Part shown: in pieces, positions 20,101 to 34,409 of the stretch
Numbering within the stretch: position 1 is the stretch's first letter
Layout of the letters: each line of letters opens with the position of its first letter
DNA from: Otis tarda
Lineage: Eukaryota; Chordata; Aves; Otidiformes; Otididae
Length of the DNA stretch: 64,000 nt
Direction of reading: 5' to 3'
Assembly: GCA_026413225.1 (NCBI GenBank)
Contig: CM048552.1
Location: 207,403,553 to 207,467,552, forward strand
Made by a program: the position numbers and the translations under genes
The notes under the pieces: model-generated
What the model was told of the DNA's origin: nothing
Database searches by the model: none
Seen by the model: the letters and a program-made list of their open reading frames with translations, nothing else

Positions 20101-23100
20101 TTTCTCTTGATTAAATGAGTTACTGGAAAGTATCTCCTTCTAGAAGCGAAGCTGAGGTGAGAAAGGGTATGTTTAGATGCCCATATTTTATTTCCTCACA
20201 AATTTCAGCCTCATCGCTTGTGCATACATTGTTCCCCAGGGACCAGGCTTCTCCTTGGACAAAAAAAGTAGTCTCTTCCTTTTCTCCAGATGTATCTGTT
20301 ATCCCAACATGCACCTCAAGGAGTTTTCTTCCTCCTGCTTTAATATCAAGATGTGCTTTCCAATCTACTGTAACTCCTCTTCTTTCCCATGTATTGTGTT
20401 AGCAACATCCATATATTACAGCACCACTTCACATGGCCAGTAGTACGGCCAGTGTGTCTGAGCCAGATAGCCAATTAGAGAAGGAAAAACTTGTGAGTTT
20501 GAGTCTATAAATATACATCAACCCCTCCACTACTCCTCAAAGCCCTTCTTTGCATTATATTCACAGTGGAGGGAAGAGAAATAGATGCCAGACATGTTTA
20601 GATACAAATAAAGACAATTTCTTAACACCGAAGACCAAACCGCAATACAATGAATTTTTCAGTATTTTGATGAGAGTTGGCTTCTTGGTTTTTCAAGATA
20701 CTCAAGTAACTTTGATGATGTAGCCTTCTGCACTAAAAAAATGATGCCTTGAAAAGACTAGATAAATTTTATTCAGCATCTCAGAGCTTTTTCAGTGGAT
20801 GTAGGAACATCTTGGTCCAGTTATCCCTAGTATTTGTTAACGGACATTTTTGAGGTGGGAAAGAGGCAATTATTCCCTCTTTATGTGATTCAGGGAAAGC
20901 ATACAACAGTAACAGAAACAAAATTTTGTCTAGTGACCTCAGGGACTGCAAGGGAAAGTAGATTATATTAATTTCAGTGACACTTGGATTATCTTCAGGC
21001 TGACATTTTTCTCTTTCTTTGTGTATGCTAAATATGCTGACTATTCAGTTTTTTTTAATTGAATTCCAATGAAAATAGGAGATGAAATATTTTTACAGCA
21101 CTTGAAGTGTTTCATTTGCCATTCGTGTATAAGACTAAATATCAGAAATGTGTATTCTTACTACAGTTACAAAAATGCTTTCACCAAATAAGGTATAGTA
21201 AACCCAGGATAGTGGCATCATGATCTTCTCTGCCTGTCTGAAAGTGCCAGGTAAGAACTGGAGTATCCAAACAACATTCGTTTGAATGGAAAGAACTGAA
21301 AAAAGGGCATCCCACCTTTCAGTATCACAACAGCCTTTTCAAAAGGCTCTGACAACACTGATCCTGTTCAGCTTATGCCAACCTGTATTCCTCACTGAGA
21401 AGTGAGGACGACCGTCTCCCTTATCCTGAGGACATTGCTCACACTGTCAGTGAGAGCTGTGGAGAACAGACAGTGCTGGGAGCTGCTGCTGCTGCTGTCC
21501 TGGCTCTGGGCACCATCTGGGACAGCCCACTGCCGCGGCTCATGAAAACCACCCGTGGGGCTCAGGGCAGGGGTGATGTTTGACAGCGGATCTTGGTGGG
21601 TCCCCTGCAGGGGCTTGGTCGGCTCTTCCTGCAGCATGCCAATTTGGGCTGTGGAAGAAGCCATGGGGGTCTGAGGCTCAGGTATCTCTTAAAACTGGAT
21701 CCTGCCCCCCTCCAAACAAAAAAAAAAATCATTCATCTCTTGCATGAAATATTTTCAAATGGTAACTGCTTGTCACCATCAAACTGCTTTCTTGTATTGT
21801 TGTGTGCAATAGTTACAGCCATCGGTAATCTCAGCAGTTGTCTGACAGCTGTGACCATGAGGCAGAACACAATTTAGCCTGTGCTGACACTGATTTTGCA
21901 GCTGAAACATTACAAAGATTTTGCTTTTGACTATAATTGGTAAGGTTGTGGTTCAGACCGCCAGTAGAAGGAGGACACAATTTTTATCTGATTGTTTTTA
22001 GCATTATAAATGCACAGCAGCAGAGATCATGTCCAATTTTCACCTTGATTTTCCATGCCCTGCCTTTTCTCTTTCCTTTTATTTCTTATTCCTAAGGAAA
22101 TGTAACCATTTCCATAAGTCAGTTTCACAGCAACCTCTTGGAGACAGAGGATGAAGATGAGTTAAGGGTTCAGGTGGCAATATTACGACCAGGATGTCTG
22201 TCTGTCCTTTTCTCTCCTACCTTGTTGCTATGTGTGTGGACTTTACTCCCCTCAATTGCTTGTTCCAGATAAGACGTGGACTTCTGGTTCCAGTCCATTT
22301 ACACCCCAGGTCTCCAGAATGAGCCACATGTGCTTCAGGCTCAAGTGAGCTGGTTCAAAAATGCTGAGCTCAATGAACTGCTCTTGGAGGCTCCTGGGCT
22401 GGATGAAGGGGAACTTGCCAACAAAGCCAGAAGGATCCACTTGTAATTGTGCCTTACATCATGGAAAGTTTGCTGAACATGACATATTACGAACAAAACA
22501 TTTACAACACACAGAGCCAGCATTTTTTGGTGAAACTTAAATCAAAACATTAGAGCTAACATAAGGATGGACCTGATTGCTGTGATTCATCAGTTGTTCC
22601 AGTCATTCTGCACATTTGTGTAATTAAGGACCCATGTGGTCACAGAGTACCTTTAATGTATTATTCATGGCCTTCCAGTGTACTGCAATGCACAGCTAAA
22701 TTTGAGTTACTACAGACTTAGTCTCCTGAGCTACAAATGCTCCAGCTTTTGCAATTTAAGATGGGACCAATCCCAACTGCTGTCATGCAGAGGTGGCACA
22801 ATAAACACATGCACAGTCCTCAGCTGCATCCATTGACTGTGCAAACCCACCTTCACGGATGGTTTCAGTAAATGTGCCAGCCTGGGAGCTGCAGCAGGTA
22901 AGAAGCCAGCACATAGTCATCTCTGCTACTGTAGGAACTATGGAAAGTCTCACCTGAACAGGACAGAGAACTGGTGATCAGAACAGTTTGCCATAGCTGC
23001 TAGAACCTAGTACTGAAATGTTAAAGATGTCCTCTTGCACTTCAGTTGGTCCATATTCCATGTGGATGTCATGGGGCTGCTTTCTCACCCAGGACATTGG

Positions 23101-26100
23101 AGAGTGTAATCCTCACTTTTACCTTGCCAGTTTGAGTAACAATTTGGAATTTTATTTTTTTTTAAAGTTATTATAAAAGCTACCCTGCCAGTTTCATGTA
23201 GATTTTTATTCTAATTCCTACATTTTTGCATCTCAGCTCTCCATATGTGAAAACTCAAACAACTAGTCAAGATATCCTTCTCTCATATTTTCGGATTATA
23301 AATAGGGAAACATTCAGAAGCATTAATATGAAATATCTAACAGCATGCTGTCAATACACTTTGAAAAATGTATGCCAAATGCTATGTGTAGATTCTTGTT
23401 CAAAACTAAGAAGTGGCTAGGTTATTGTTTAGGTTTCAGCCTTAGTGTTTGGACTTCTGCTGTCCTTGGAAGGGTCTGTGAAAAGTTACTGAGAAAAACA
23501 AGTCTTTTGTTAATGGATTGAACTCACTGCCCAGGATGTGAAACTCCACTGAAAAATATTTAGGACTTACTAAACCAGCAGTAATTTTCTGCCAGTTTTA
23601 GTCTCCATGTCCAGATTCAGTGAGCTTCAGCTCATGATGTTGACTTGAGAGACTTCAGTGAATTCCCTTCGCTTTCCAGAGTGCGTTCTATTTACAAGAC
23701 TTAGTCTGTCATGTTTACCTTTGGAACCAGTTCAATTATATGTTTTATATTGCCTACCATGAAAGGGATTTTCAGTGCTTAGCTAATAGAGTTTTATGAA
23801 TGCTGAAGGCATGGTAAGGTCTCTTAGGTGTCAAGACTACAATAACAGATTAAAACAGTGTCATGATCAAATCCCCAGAAAATATGGACTATAATACAAT
23901 GCTTCATATCTGTGAACTCTTCTCCCAGATGAACTAATTTTAACACAATATGAACGATCAAAAATAAGTGACTTTACTTCTACAGAGAGAGCACAGGGTA
24001 GAAATAGATCTATGGCAGTGGTCAAGCTTTCAAGAGCTTCTCCTCTCCTCATTTATGGCACAATGTTACTCATCTCTAAAGTAGCTAGATGTTTTTCCAA
24101 AATATCAGAATTCCCAAAAGATCCTTATACCTCCTTATCTGCAATTTGTTTTTGATTTTTTATGCTTTTTTTTTCCCATAAACATTTTCCCAGAGTGTCA
24201 AATAGGACTCTGATTTTTTTTTTATATCTGCTTGTCTTGCTGTTCACATGCATATCTAGTACCTTCCTCCCACTGGCTACGTTTCTGGTCAGAAGAAGAG
24301 AGCCAGTTTTATGTCAGTTTTACTGGGGCTACAGTTCCAAAAGCAAGTGCTATTGACCGCAGAGTGAAACAACCCTACAAGTGCTCCACATTGGACTGGC
24401 TCCTAACAGCCTTTCCACAAGCCAAAGATTGCCTCAGCACACTGCAGGGTCCAAAGACAAGGCTGCTGGCTCTGTTCCACCTGGAGCTGCTGAGCCAGCT
24501 AGGAGAGAGGACTTTCCATGTGTTTGGAGGTGTTGATGAAGTGTAAGAAGTGGGCTGTGGGGCAGGATTTTGTCCAAGTGACCATTGAGCATACACATAT
24601 TTAGGGGATAGGAAGGAGTTCTTCTTCTATAAGCATTTTTGAACTTTTGCCTTGGTACAATCCTGGCCATCAACCTATCCTGAACACTCACAGTCCAGTT
24701 TTCCCATACTTCTTTTACTTGATCTAGTTGTCCCTTTCTGCATAGTGCCATTGTCAGAAACCATTAGCTGCAAAGCCATTATATCAAAACCTCACCAATC
24801 ATTGCTTTATGAAGTCTATCCAGTTCTTAAATCTTAATTGAGGAATAAATCACTGCATGGTTCTCCTTGTAAAGTACACCCAGTGATGGGGAAGAAAATG
24901 TGACAGGTTTTCAACTTTTCTCTCAGGTATTTTACTAAAAGAATGTAAAAGGAATAATAAAGCATGGGAGGCATGAAATACCTTGAAACTAATGAGAAAT
25001 GCTGGGTTATGATTCACCTCTGCTGCAACATTCGAAACTGAGCAAAATTCAGAACTTGTATCATTGTCTGCATGTAAAGGCCAACTGTCAGATAAAGACT
25101 TTTTATCTTCAAATTTCCTGTACATGAATAAGTAGTAGTATCAGAAGCTGGTAACAAATTGTTTCCCCAAAACATTAATTAAATATTGGTAAAATGTGAA
25201 ATAGATTTAGATGTCTCCAACAAGGAGGGGTGCCATGCTCGACCTTGTGCTCACCAACAGGGAGGGACTGGTGGGGGATGTGAAACTGAAGGACAGCCTT
25301 GGCTGCAGCAACCATGACACGGTGGACTTCAAGATCCATGGGGCAGCGAGGAAACTACAAGGCAAGCTCTCAGCCCTAGACTTTAGGAGAGCGGACTTCG
25401 GCCTCTTCAGGGACCTGATGGGCAAAGTGCCATGGGAGGCAGCCCTGGAAGGAAGAGGGGCCCAGGAAAGTCGGTCCACATTCAAGGAGCACCTCCCCCA
25501 AGCTCAGCAGAGGTGCATCCCAATGAAGAACAAGTCGGGCAAAAAGGTCAGGAGACCTGCGTGGATGAGCAAGGACCTCCTGGACCAACTGAAAGTGAAG
25601 AGGAAAGCCTATAGAGGGTGGAAGTGGAGACAGGTAGCCTGGGAGGACTACAAAGAGGCTGTGCGAGTGGTCAGGGATCGGGTGAGGAAGGCTAAAGCCC
25701 TGACGGAATTGAATCTGGCCAGGGATATAAAAAGCAACAAGAAAAGCTTCTATAGGTATGTAGTGGACAGAAGAAAGTCCAAGGAGAATGTAGGCCCCCT
25801 CCGGAAGGAAACCGGTGCCCTGGTTACTTGGGACATGGAGAAGGCTGAGGTACTCAATGATTTTTTGCCTCAGCCTTCACCAACAAGAGTTCTTGTCCCA
25901 CCACCCAAGCTGTAGAAGGTGCAAGCAGGGACTGTGAGGATGAAGAACCGCCCATTGTACTCGAAGAGCAGGTTCGGGATCATCTGAGGAACTTAAAGGT
26001 GCACAAGTCCATGGGACCTGACGAGATCCACCCACGGGTCCTGAGGGAACTGGTGGATGAAGTTGCCAAGCCACTGGCTATCATATTTGAGAAGTCATGG

Positions 26101-27974
26101 CGGTCTGGTGAGGTCCCCGATGACTGGAAGAGAGGGAACATAACCCCTATTTTTAAAAAGGGGAACAAGGAGGACCCAGGCAACTACAGGTCGGTCAGCC
26201 TCACCTCTGTGCTTGGCAAGGTCATAGAGCAGATTCTCCTGGAAGCCATGCTAAGGCACATGGAGAGCAAGGAGGTGGTTGGTGACAGCCAACATGGCTT
26301 CACCAAGGGCAGATCGTGCCTGACCAACTTGGTGGCCTTCTATGATGGGGTGACAGCATCGGTGGACAAGGGACAAGAAACGGATATCATCTACCTGGAC
26401 TCGTGCTAAGCTTTTGACACTGTCCCGCATGACATCCTTCTCTCTAAACTAGAGAGGCATCGGTTTGATGGACGGACCACTGGGTGGATAAGGAGTTGGC
26501 TGGATGGCCGCACTCAGAGAGTGGTGGTCAACAGCTCAGTGTCCAAGTGAAGACCGGTCACGAGTGGCGTCCCTCAGGGGTCCGTGTTGGGCCCGGCCCT
26601 GTTCAACATCTTTGTCGGCGACATGGACAGTGGGATAGAGTGCACCCTCAGCAAGTTCGCCGATGACACCAAGCTGTGTGGTGCCGTCGACTCGCTGGAA
26701 GGGAGGGATGTGGTCCAGAGGCACCTTGACAGGCTGGAGAGGTGGGCCCGTGCCAACCTCATGAAGTTCAACCAGGCAAAGTGCAAGGTCGAGTAAGGTC
26801 ATTCTCCCCCTCTACTCTGCCCTGGTGAGACCCCACCTGGAGTACTGTGTCCAGTTCTGAAGCCCCCAACACAAGAAGGACATGGACCAGTTGGAGAAGG
26901 TCCAGAGGAGGGCCACAAAGATGATAAAAGGGCTGGAGCACCTCTCGTATGAGGACAGGCTGAGACAGTTGGGTCTGTTCAGCCTGGGGAAGAGAAGGCT
27001 CCGGGGAGACCTTATAGCGGTCTTCCAGTACCTCAAGGGGGCCTACAAGAAAGATGGGGAGAGGCTGTTCAGTAGGGCCTGTTGCAATAGGACAAGGAGT
27101 AATGGTTTTAAAATAGTGGGGGGTAGATTTAGATTGGAAATTAGGAAAAAATATTTTACAATGAGAGTTATAGAACACTGAAACAGGTTGCCCAGAAAGG
27201 TGGTGGAAGCCCCATCCCTGGAAACGTTCAAGGCCAGGCTGGATGAGGCTCTGAGCAACCTGATCTAGTCGGGGATGTCCCTGCTCCTTGCAGGTGGGTT
27301 GGACTGGTGACCTTTGAAGGTCCCTTCCAACCCTAACCATTCTATGATTCTATATTTATCAACTTCAATTTGATTTCACAAGTTAGATGAGGCTTTACTT
27401 TCTCAGAAGTCTCAAAATGATGAATGACAGATGAAGAAGTGAGCAGACTGTGCCATCCCAGATAACCTATCATCTGTAACTGTAATCCCAGAAAAAAATA
27501 GTTAAAAAAGGCAGCATACCTGAGAAAAAAAAAGCAGTGTCTTTTTTTTGACAGCTAGAATCTGTAAGATTCCTCTCCGTAAAGATTCCTTTAAGTGCAT
27601 ACAGTATGCAGACAACTCTGAAGCATTTTGCACCAAGGTAATGCAACTTGGTTCTGAAATTGGTTCATAAATTACTATATTTTAAATAATTTAAAAGGAA
27701 AATTCCACTGCAAAGAAAAATGATTTATCTTAATGAGCTTGGACATTTTTTTAGTAATCATATTATACACCAGACAAATGGTATTACTGGCATAAGCTGT
27801 CACTGAAAAGTATTTATTGTGCCATTACATTGACATAATCTTAGCCTAGCCTTGCTATAATGGCACCTTCGTGAAAGATAAAGAAGAGAAATGTCAGGAA
27901 AATGTGTAACTATGTCGTTAAAGAATCGCACTCCCACATACTTCAGTTTACCTTATTTTTTCCTTTTTCTGCAG
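17192..27974 (+). other. GRM5: GRM5 intron (10.8 kb)
   Basis: This intron has donor GTAAATG and acceptor TTTTTCTGCAG. It contains the large CR1 copy at 25213-27353, whose 3' end lies only about 620 bases before the next exon. The rest is AT-rich with some C-rich patches (18330-18560, 18850-18910, 21400-21720). The frame at 18855-19346 stays open for 163 codons but shows no domain or conserved motif. No RNA gene was seen. Confidence 0.85.
25213..27353 (+). mobile_element. CR1 LINE, long 5'-truncated copy with reverse-transcriptase remnants
   Basis: This + strand CR1 copy of about 2.1 kb is the largest repeat in the window. It begins in the last part of the ORF2 endonuclease (LDLVLTN, then [10 protein letters not shown]). 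It proceeds through the linker (frame 25211-25915) into reverse transcriptase: [26 protein letters not shown], and [18 protein letters not shown] in the frame from 25999, then the catalytic FADD at 26656-26667. It ends in the CR1 tail CATTCTATGATTCTAT. It is dead: a frame change lies near 25866, a stop replaces the residue before the AFDTV motif near 26407, and roughly 190-200 bases are missing at about 26797, where GCAAGGTCGAG joins GGTCATTCTCC. The missing part corresponds to about 5316-5505 of the copy at 5308. The moderately intact frames suggest intermediate age. Confidence 0.95.
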
Positions 27975-28914
27975 GTTGTGACCTCATCCCAGTCCAGTAC
28001 CTCAGATGGGGTGATCCTGAACCAATTGCAGCAGTTGTTTTTGCATGTCTGGGTCTGCTGGCCACCTTGTTTGTTACAGCTATATTCATAATGTACCGTG
28101 ATACTCCAGTGGTCAAATCATCCAGCCGAGAACTTTGCTACATCATTCTAGCCGGCATCTGCTTGGGTTACTTGTGCACTTTCTGTCTTATCGCAAAACC
28201 TCAACAGATTTACTGTTATCTTCAACGAATTGGCATCGGCCTCTCCCCAGCTATGAGTTATTCTGCTCTAGTAACTAAAACCAACCGCATTGCAAGAATC
28301 CTGGCTGGCAGCAAGAAGAAAATTTGTACAAAGAAACCTAGGTTCATGAGTGCCTGCGCCCAACTGGTTATTGCATTTATCTTGATATGTATACAATTAG
28401 GCATAATTGTTGCCCTCTTTATAATGGAGCCACCAGATATAATGCATGATTACCCAAGCATCCGAGAGGTCTACCTGATTTGTAACACCACCAACTTGGG
28501 TGTTGTAACTCCCCTTGGATATAATGGATTATTAATTTTGAGTTGCACCTTTTACGCATTTAAGACAAGAAATGTCCCAGCTAATTTCAATGAAGCGAAG
28601 TATATTGCCTTTACAATGTATACCACCTGCATCATTTGGCTGGCTTTTGTGCCAATATATTTTGGAAGCAACTACAAGATAATCACCATGTGTTTCTCAG
28701 TGAGTCTGAGTGCTACGGTGGCCCTTGGCTGTATGTTTGTGCCCAAGGTCTATATCATCCTTGCTAAGCCTGAAAGGAACGTACGCAGTGCATTCACCAC
28801 ATCGACTGTGGTCCGCATGCACGTAGGGGATGGAAAGTCATCTTCAGCTGCAAGCCGCTCAAGCAGCCTAGTGAACCTGTGGAAAAGAAGGGGATCATCT
28901 GGTGAAACCCTTAG
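27975..28914 (+). CDS. GRM5: GRM5 exon: seven-transmembrane domain and proximal C-tail
   Basis: This 940-base exon carries the whole heptahelical bundle. Helix 1 includes IAAVVFACLGLLATLFVTAI, helix 2 ELCYIILAGICLGYLCTF, helix 3 CYLQRIGIGLSPAMSYSALV, helix 4 AQLVIAFILICIQLGIIVAL, helix 5 LGYNGLLILSCTFYAF, helix 6 YIAFTMYTTCIIWLAFVPIY and helix 7 CFSVSLSATVALGCMFVPK. Class C hallmarks are present: KTNRIARI after helix 3, NVPANFNEAKYI before helix 6, the helix 6 Trp, and VPKVYII ending helix 7. The cysteines before helix 3 and in VYLICNTT form the conserved loop disulfide. The tail holds RSAFTTS (the known PKC-regulated site controlling calcium oscillations) and ASRSSSLVNLW (the known calmodulin/PKC region). 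The acceptor is TTCTGCAG|GTTGTG. The donor follows GETL plus AG, so the next exon must supply one base; all three candidate downstream exons do. Confidence 0.99.
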
Positions 28915-31900
28915 GTAAAGTTTGCTAATGTGGGAGTTTGGGGAAGCAATTATGATCTTCTGGGAATAACTAATAGTGGAAGGACAGAGGGAAATCTATT
29001 AATTGCCTTTGGCTCTGCACTGGGAGACAAGTAAGTCCTCTCTCCCACATCTGTAACGGTTTTGAGTTTGATTTGGTTAAAAATCAATGCAAAAACAGGA
29101 GACAGAACAATAGGCAAACAATTACAATGGTGGAAGTACTGGCTTTGTCAACTATACACTTAATGTAGGGAGAGGAACAAGATCTTACGAGAAAAAAACA
29201 ACAGAACAAGAAATATAACTGATTGCCTTGTCCCTAATGTACCCATTTACAATCTCTTTTCTTTGAATGAATTGCATAGTGTCTGTATTTTGCCTCTAGA
29301 TACAGCAGTAAGACAACAGGGTTGCTGCTAGTGCTACATAACCAAGGCGGAGTCATAATCAGAAGTGGCATCATGAGCAGCCACTCTCAGGCATCTGAGG
29401 ATTTGTTTCATATGGCTCCTCTGTTATCCTTTTCTCTCCTATTCCCTTGATTTTCCTTTCTTACATTATCTCTTCCTCCCTTCTTTCTCTTTGTCTTCAG
29501 CTATCTTCTCTTCTTTACCTTTCTTGATATCTTTTTCTGTATCAAACTAACTTCATCAAATTCAGATGCTCACAGGCCCCGGTCTTGCTACCCTTCCTGC
29601 ACTGAACAGATACTCCCTTGTGAGATATTTCTTTGTTTCTTCCCAAGGAATTATTTGAATTCAGTGATAATGAAGACAACTTGTATGTTCAGTGTATAAA
29701 AGTTACAGTAAGTGAACAATGAAGAGGAAGAAGAGCTCTGGAGAGCAAATGCTGTCTTGCTTCATAGACAGAGTGTGTAGAAGTACACCCGTCCCAATGG
29801 TTCATTTTTATCTTTTGATCCCTTTCACTTTTGATATGGGTGCTATGGGGATGATTTGGGTTATTTAATTGCTGGCATAAACAAATAATTTCTGCCTACA
29901 TGAAAATGCAGAGAAATGATTTTGTCATTCCTCAGCTATATATGTCCAGCTTGGATGTGACAAGTAGCTAGATTTTGCTCCTCACTGAAAGACATGTGGA
30001 TTTTAGGACTGATAATATGAATATTGACAGACCTGCCATTGTGCACAACTGGAGTTGTCATGGAACAAGAGCAATTTGTACTTCCATTTTTTCTGTGAAC
30101 CACAATTTACAGTCAAGGGAAGATTTTATTAGTAATACTTGAAGGACAGATTATGCCAAAGTGATTATTTGTTTCTGTCAGATTATTACTAATGCTTCTC
30201 TTTCAGTGACTTTGAATTGGTACAGAAATGGCCAGTCTGTTATAAGGTATTTTATACCTACACTCTGTTAATAATGACATCTTCCAGTTAATTTCCAGGT
30301 GCAGAGTAGGATAATATATTAAAATTATAAATTCTTCATCAGCTTAAGTGATGGTTGCCTGATGTCCTTTTCTACAACCCCTGTCTGTATGCCCGAATGA
30401 CCTGAGATGTTCAGGTTAGAAGCCCTATAAAAACTTCTGAGCCAGCTAAAAGACATGTTCTTCATAATATATCCTCAATAGGAGGGCATTTTTCCTCTTT
30501 GAGGTCATTATTATTTTTCCTTGTTCTTGCTGCAGAGCTCATTTGCCATCTCACAACTTTTTTACTGAACAAGATGAAGTTGTAGATGATGGGAAGATCT
30601 TGGACTTGGGAAGGATTTGTTAGTCATCTGTTAAGGCTCAGTTTTGAAAGATATTGCTCTAACATATTTTTTTGTTGTTGTTCTGAAAAGTAAGGACTGT
30701 GCCCTGCTATTACATATCCTAAAAGACAAAGTGTATTTTCTTCTTTTTGAGGACTCTGTTTCCACTTCTTTATATCCCTCAATGTGTAGATAACACCTGC
30801 AGGAAAAAGTTATTAGCAGAACATAACAGATCATCATCGACAGTGACTTCTTTTTCAATGGCACTATCTTGGAAATGTCTTCAATCCTGAAGAGCATTGA
30901 GAGTCCCTGATATGTGCATGTAGGTATGAAAAAGGCAGCACAAAGCTGATATACTGACACATTCGCCTAGATACAAAGAACTACAGCATTTCATTTGAAA
31001 CATGAAGAAAAACTTTTATGTCATCAGTAGTGTTCATAAATGCTTAAAACTGCAACAGACACTCCTGAATGTGTGTGTCTGCATCCTCAGCTGGTTAAAC
31101 TGTGATGGCACCAGTGACTTTAGCAGTGTGCCGTCAGTGTGTGCCTGAAGGATTTGGGAATCCAAGAGCAAAGTGATTCCATCAATGATGGGAAAATGTC
31201 TCTAATCAATGCCTATTTGGTTGCATAAAAGAAAACAAAACAGAGTTCTGAAATTTGTGAGTAAATTTAAAATGCTGCTGAGGACTTCACCTACATCTGA
31301 TATCATCTCCATAAAGAACAGAAAACCACTTTCAGCTTCAATTCTGCTCACTGTAGAGCATGAGCAAACAGAGTCCAACCATTTTACTTAATATTCAAAT
31401 ATTTCTTTAAAAAAAATCTTGTTTCACAAAGTAAAATGTTTCAAGGTCTTATTCATTACAACGCTCAAAAGCTTGTTTGGATAGTTATTCAAGTAAACAC
31501 TGAAGTACTCAGCATCAAAGGAAATATGCAATAGAGCTACGTGGCATTACTTAAATAGCTCAGAGGGGTTTTATTTAAAAGAGAGTGAATCACTTGAATT
31601 TTAAAGAAACATGCTATTTAAGTCACTAGTGCATAGAGGGGCCCCTATCATTAGCATTTTGCTTCCTGACACTAATTTATAGCACAGTGTACTATTGCAT
31701 CAAATCATTGTCAAACAGATAATGCCAATGCTCTATTTGGAGCTTTCACATTAGCTGCAAAATGACAGATAACAAGACTGCTTTTGCCTAAATAAAGCAG
31801 TGCATCTGTTAGACTTCTAAATGACTTTTTGCATGGGGTGTTCTTCAATTAAGAAAACTCAGGCAAGCTGTGGATATGTGTTGGAATGAGCCTTCCCGTA

Positions 31901-34376
31901 CTGAAATATGTAAAGGGAGAGAGTGAAACTATTCATTACCTAGTGAAATGAAAATCATTTCATGATTATTCAGCAGTACTCACCAAAATCTGTTCCACCC
32001 TCATTTAAAAGTAAGGCTACCAAACCAAACGTTATCAGAAGTGACTCCACAAACAATGCTGAACACCACATAGCTGGAGTCAAAGCCACAAAACCTGTGT
32101 AGAGAGGCACCTGGACCTTCTACTTCCAGTTATCTTACCAGGTAATTTCACAGGGACTAGGAAGGCCATAAATAAATTAATCAAGTCTTACCTTAACATC
32201 CCAGGAACTATCGTCACATATGCTACACAGCCCTCTTGAAAGAGTCTAAAATACAGGGCTAATGTAATGTATCCTCTCCTCATTCTCAAATAACTCTGTA
32301 TCCCAGGTAAGATAAGGATTGTATATTCCTGCTACAAGAACTGCTACTATGATATTTCTAGCCAGGACTGCACACCAAAAGGTCTCAGTATGCTACCTTG
32401 GCCTGGGAGACAGAGCAGAATCTCCACAGTTTATTTTACATTTCTAATATCTTAGCCCTGGAATTCACACAGTAATTTAACCACTTTAGGTGTTTAGATC
32501 TTCTGGAAAATGTCTTTAAATGGCCCAAATAATGCATACTCTTTTTTCCAAGTTTAGATATACCGACCCTTTAAGCACACACATCTCCCTCCACCTACCT
32601 GTAAAAAGTAAGTTAGCTTTCCTTTAAGGTAGGTAATTAACTGTTCTGAGCAACCACCAAAGTGTGAAAAACACCCCTAAACACTTTGTCTTTCACACAT
32701 ACGTACTAAGCAGTCTTAAAAATCCTGCCGATATTTTTCTTTCTGCCCTTTGAATTGCTCCCAAGTCTTCACAGTGCAGCTGACGCTGCTCCTCTCTGAT
32801 CCTCCCACTGTTGGTTGTGGAAGTCACAATGGTTTCTGCCCTTAGCTACTTCTTTTTGAGGTCCCCATCCCACCTTCAGGGTTGCTCAGTTGCTTCAGCA
32901 GAAAATTCTGCACCATTCCAGCCTGTAATATGGTGTGGGAAAACCAAAAGGAACCCAGCATCCTTCTATAGATAAGGCTGTGAGGTGGACACAAACAGCA
33001 GAGCTGTTGAGGCAGTGAGGTGGGAACCTCTGAAAGAAGAGTGGGGTCAGAAAACACCACTGTGAACCCCAGGTAAGGCTCTCTCCTTGGACATTAGATA
33101 CATAATTCATATGCTTCCCCATTTATTTGTATCTGCAGTGACAGTGAGAGGCAGAGGAAAGGAACTAGGCAGCTGTAGGTTTTTTTGACTGTCAGTTGTC
33201 CATTCTCCCTCTGATGAAGTAGAAGTCATTCAGGTTTCTTCTACGATATTCTCAAAAGACAGAAGCTGGCAGGTGCCCAGTATAAGCCAAATGTACTCTG
33301 CTGAAACAATACAAGCAGATTATAATCTTCTGAATGTGTTAGGATTGCTGAAAGTAATTATTTATTTCAGCAAAAGGACTGAGCAGTACTTTCAATCGGT
33401 TACCCAGGCAGGTAGATGTGAACACTCAACAGGAAAGAGTCATCACCAGGAAAGTCAGATAATGGTAGATAATTCCTCTATACAGATGTGAACAGCACAA
33501 TACTAGACAACAGAAGAAGGATGCACATTGATTTCTGCACCTTATCACAAATACTCATCCACAGCAACTAACAGATCTCATTGATATTAAGGCTTAATAG
33601 CCTGGTGTGGCAGTGATGCTTTGTTCCACCTGGATTTACTAGAGGATGCAGTATTTCCAAAATAATTAAACATAAACTGTGGCTGTCAAAGCAAATTAAC
33701 TACTCATTTGGGTTTTAGTGTATTACCTTGTCCTCTTAAAAAGTTTCTCTACCACAATGCGATTCCAGAATGGGTCATTGCTCTGTAGACGTCTGCAGAA
33801 GTGACTGATGGCTTTCATTCAGGAGTGGGGATCCCTTGCTCTAGTGAGCCAACACTCACCCTCAGGCGAACCACATAATTTTTACTGTATAAATGACTAT
33901 GAATTTTGGTTTTCCTTACTCAACTTAGACAAAGATGCTCACACATCCATCTAAAAGTCAGGTGCCATTTGGGAGAATTTTTTCTCTCTCTCAAGCACTA
34001 CACTGGTACCATTATAGCAGCTGGAGGGACCAAGCACCTGCCTTGCAGAGTTGTCAGAGAAAGCATTCAGATGTCCAGGCTCACATGCTGTGAAACGCCA
34101 CTCCTCGTCTCCTATGAGAAAAACATGATAAGCAAGGTAGATTTTTCCACTGGACTGGATTCAGCCCTGGACCACCAACGGCTATAATTAGTGTTTACAT
34201 CAGACAGTCCCAAACTGTGCCATAATCAAATATTTTGGAAACAGGTGTCTACCATCACACTGTGTGCTCTGTTTTCTGCAAGGAATAGCTGGTTTTCCCC
34301 CTTACCTCTTCTCTCTCTTTTTCCCTTCTTGTGACTGACTATATCTGGTTTGTTACAATTCAAACAGGAGCTATTT

Positions 34377-34409
34377 TGATCCACGAATAAAAAAAATATG
34401 CGTGGATCA
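34377..34409. repeat. Perfect 9-bp inverted repeat
   Basis: TGATCCACG (34377-34385) is followed after an A-rich 15-base spacer by its exact reverse complement CGTGGATCA (34401-34409). It is intronic and of unknown role, and may be a chance or small replication-derived palindrome. Confidence 0.6.

Noticed and set aside
24232-24546. 104-codon frame on + with overlapping frames on -
   Set aside because: Frames are open on both strands over the same bases, which points to composition rather than coding; no motif recognised.
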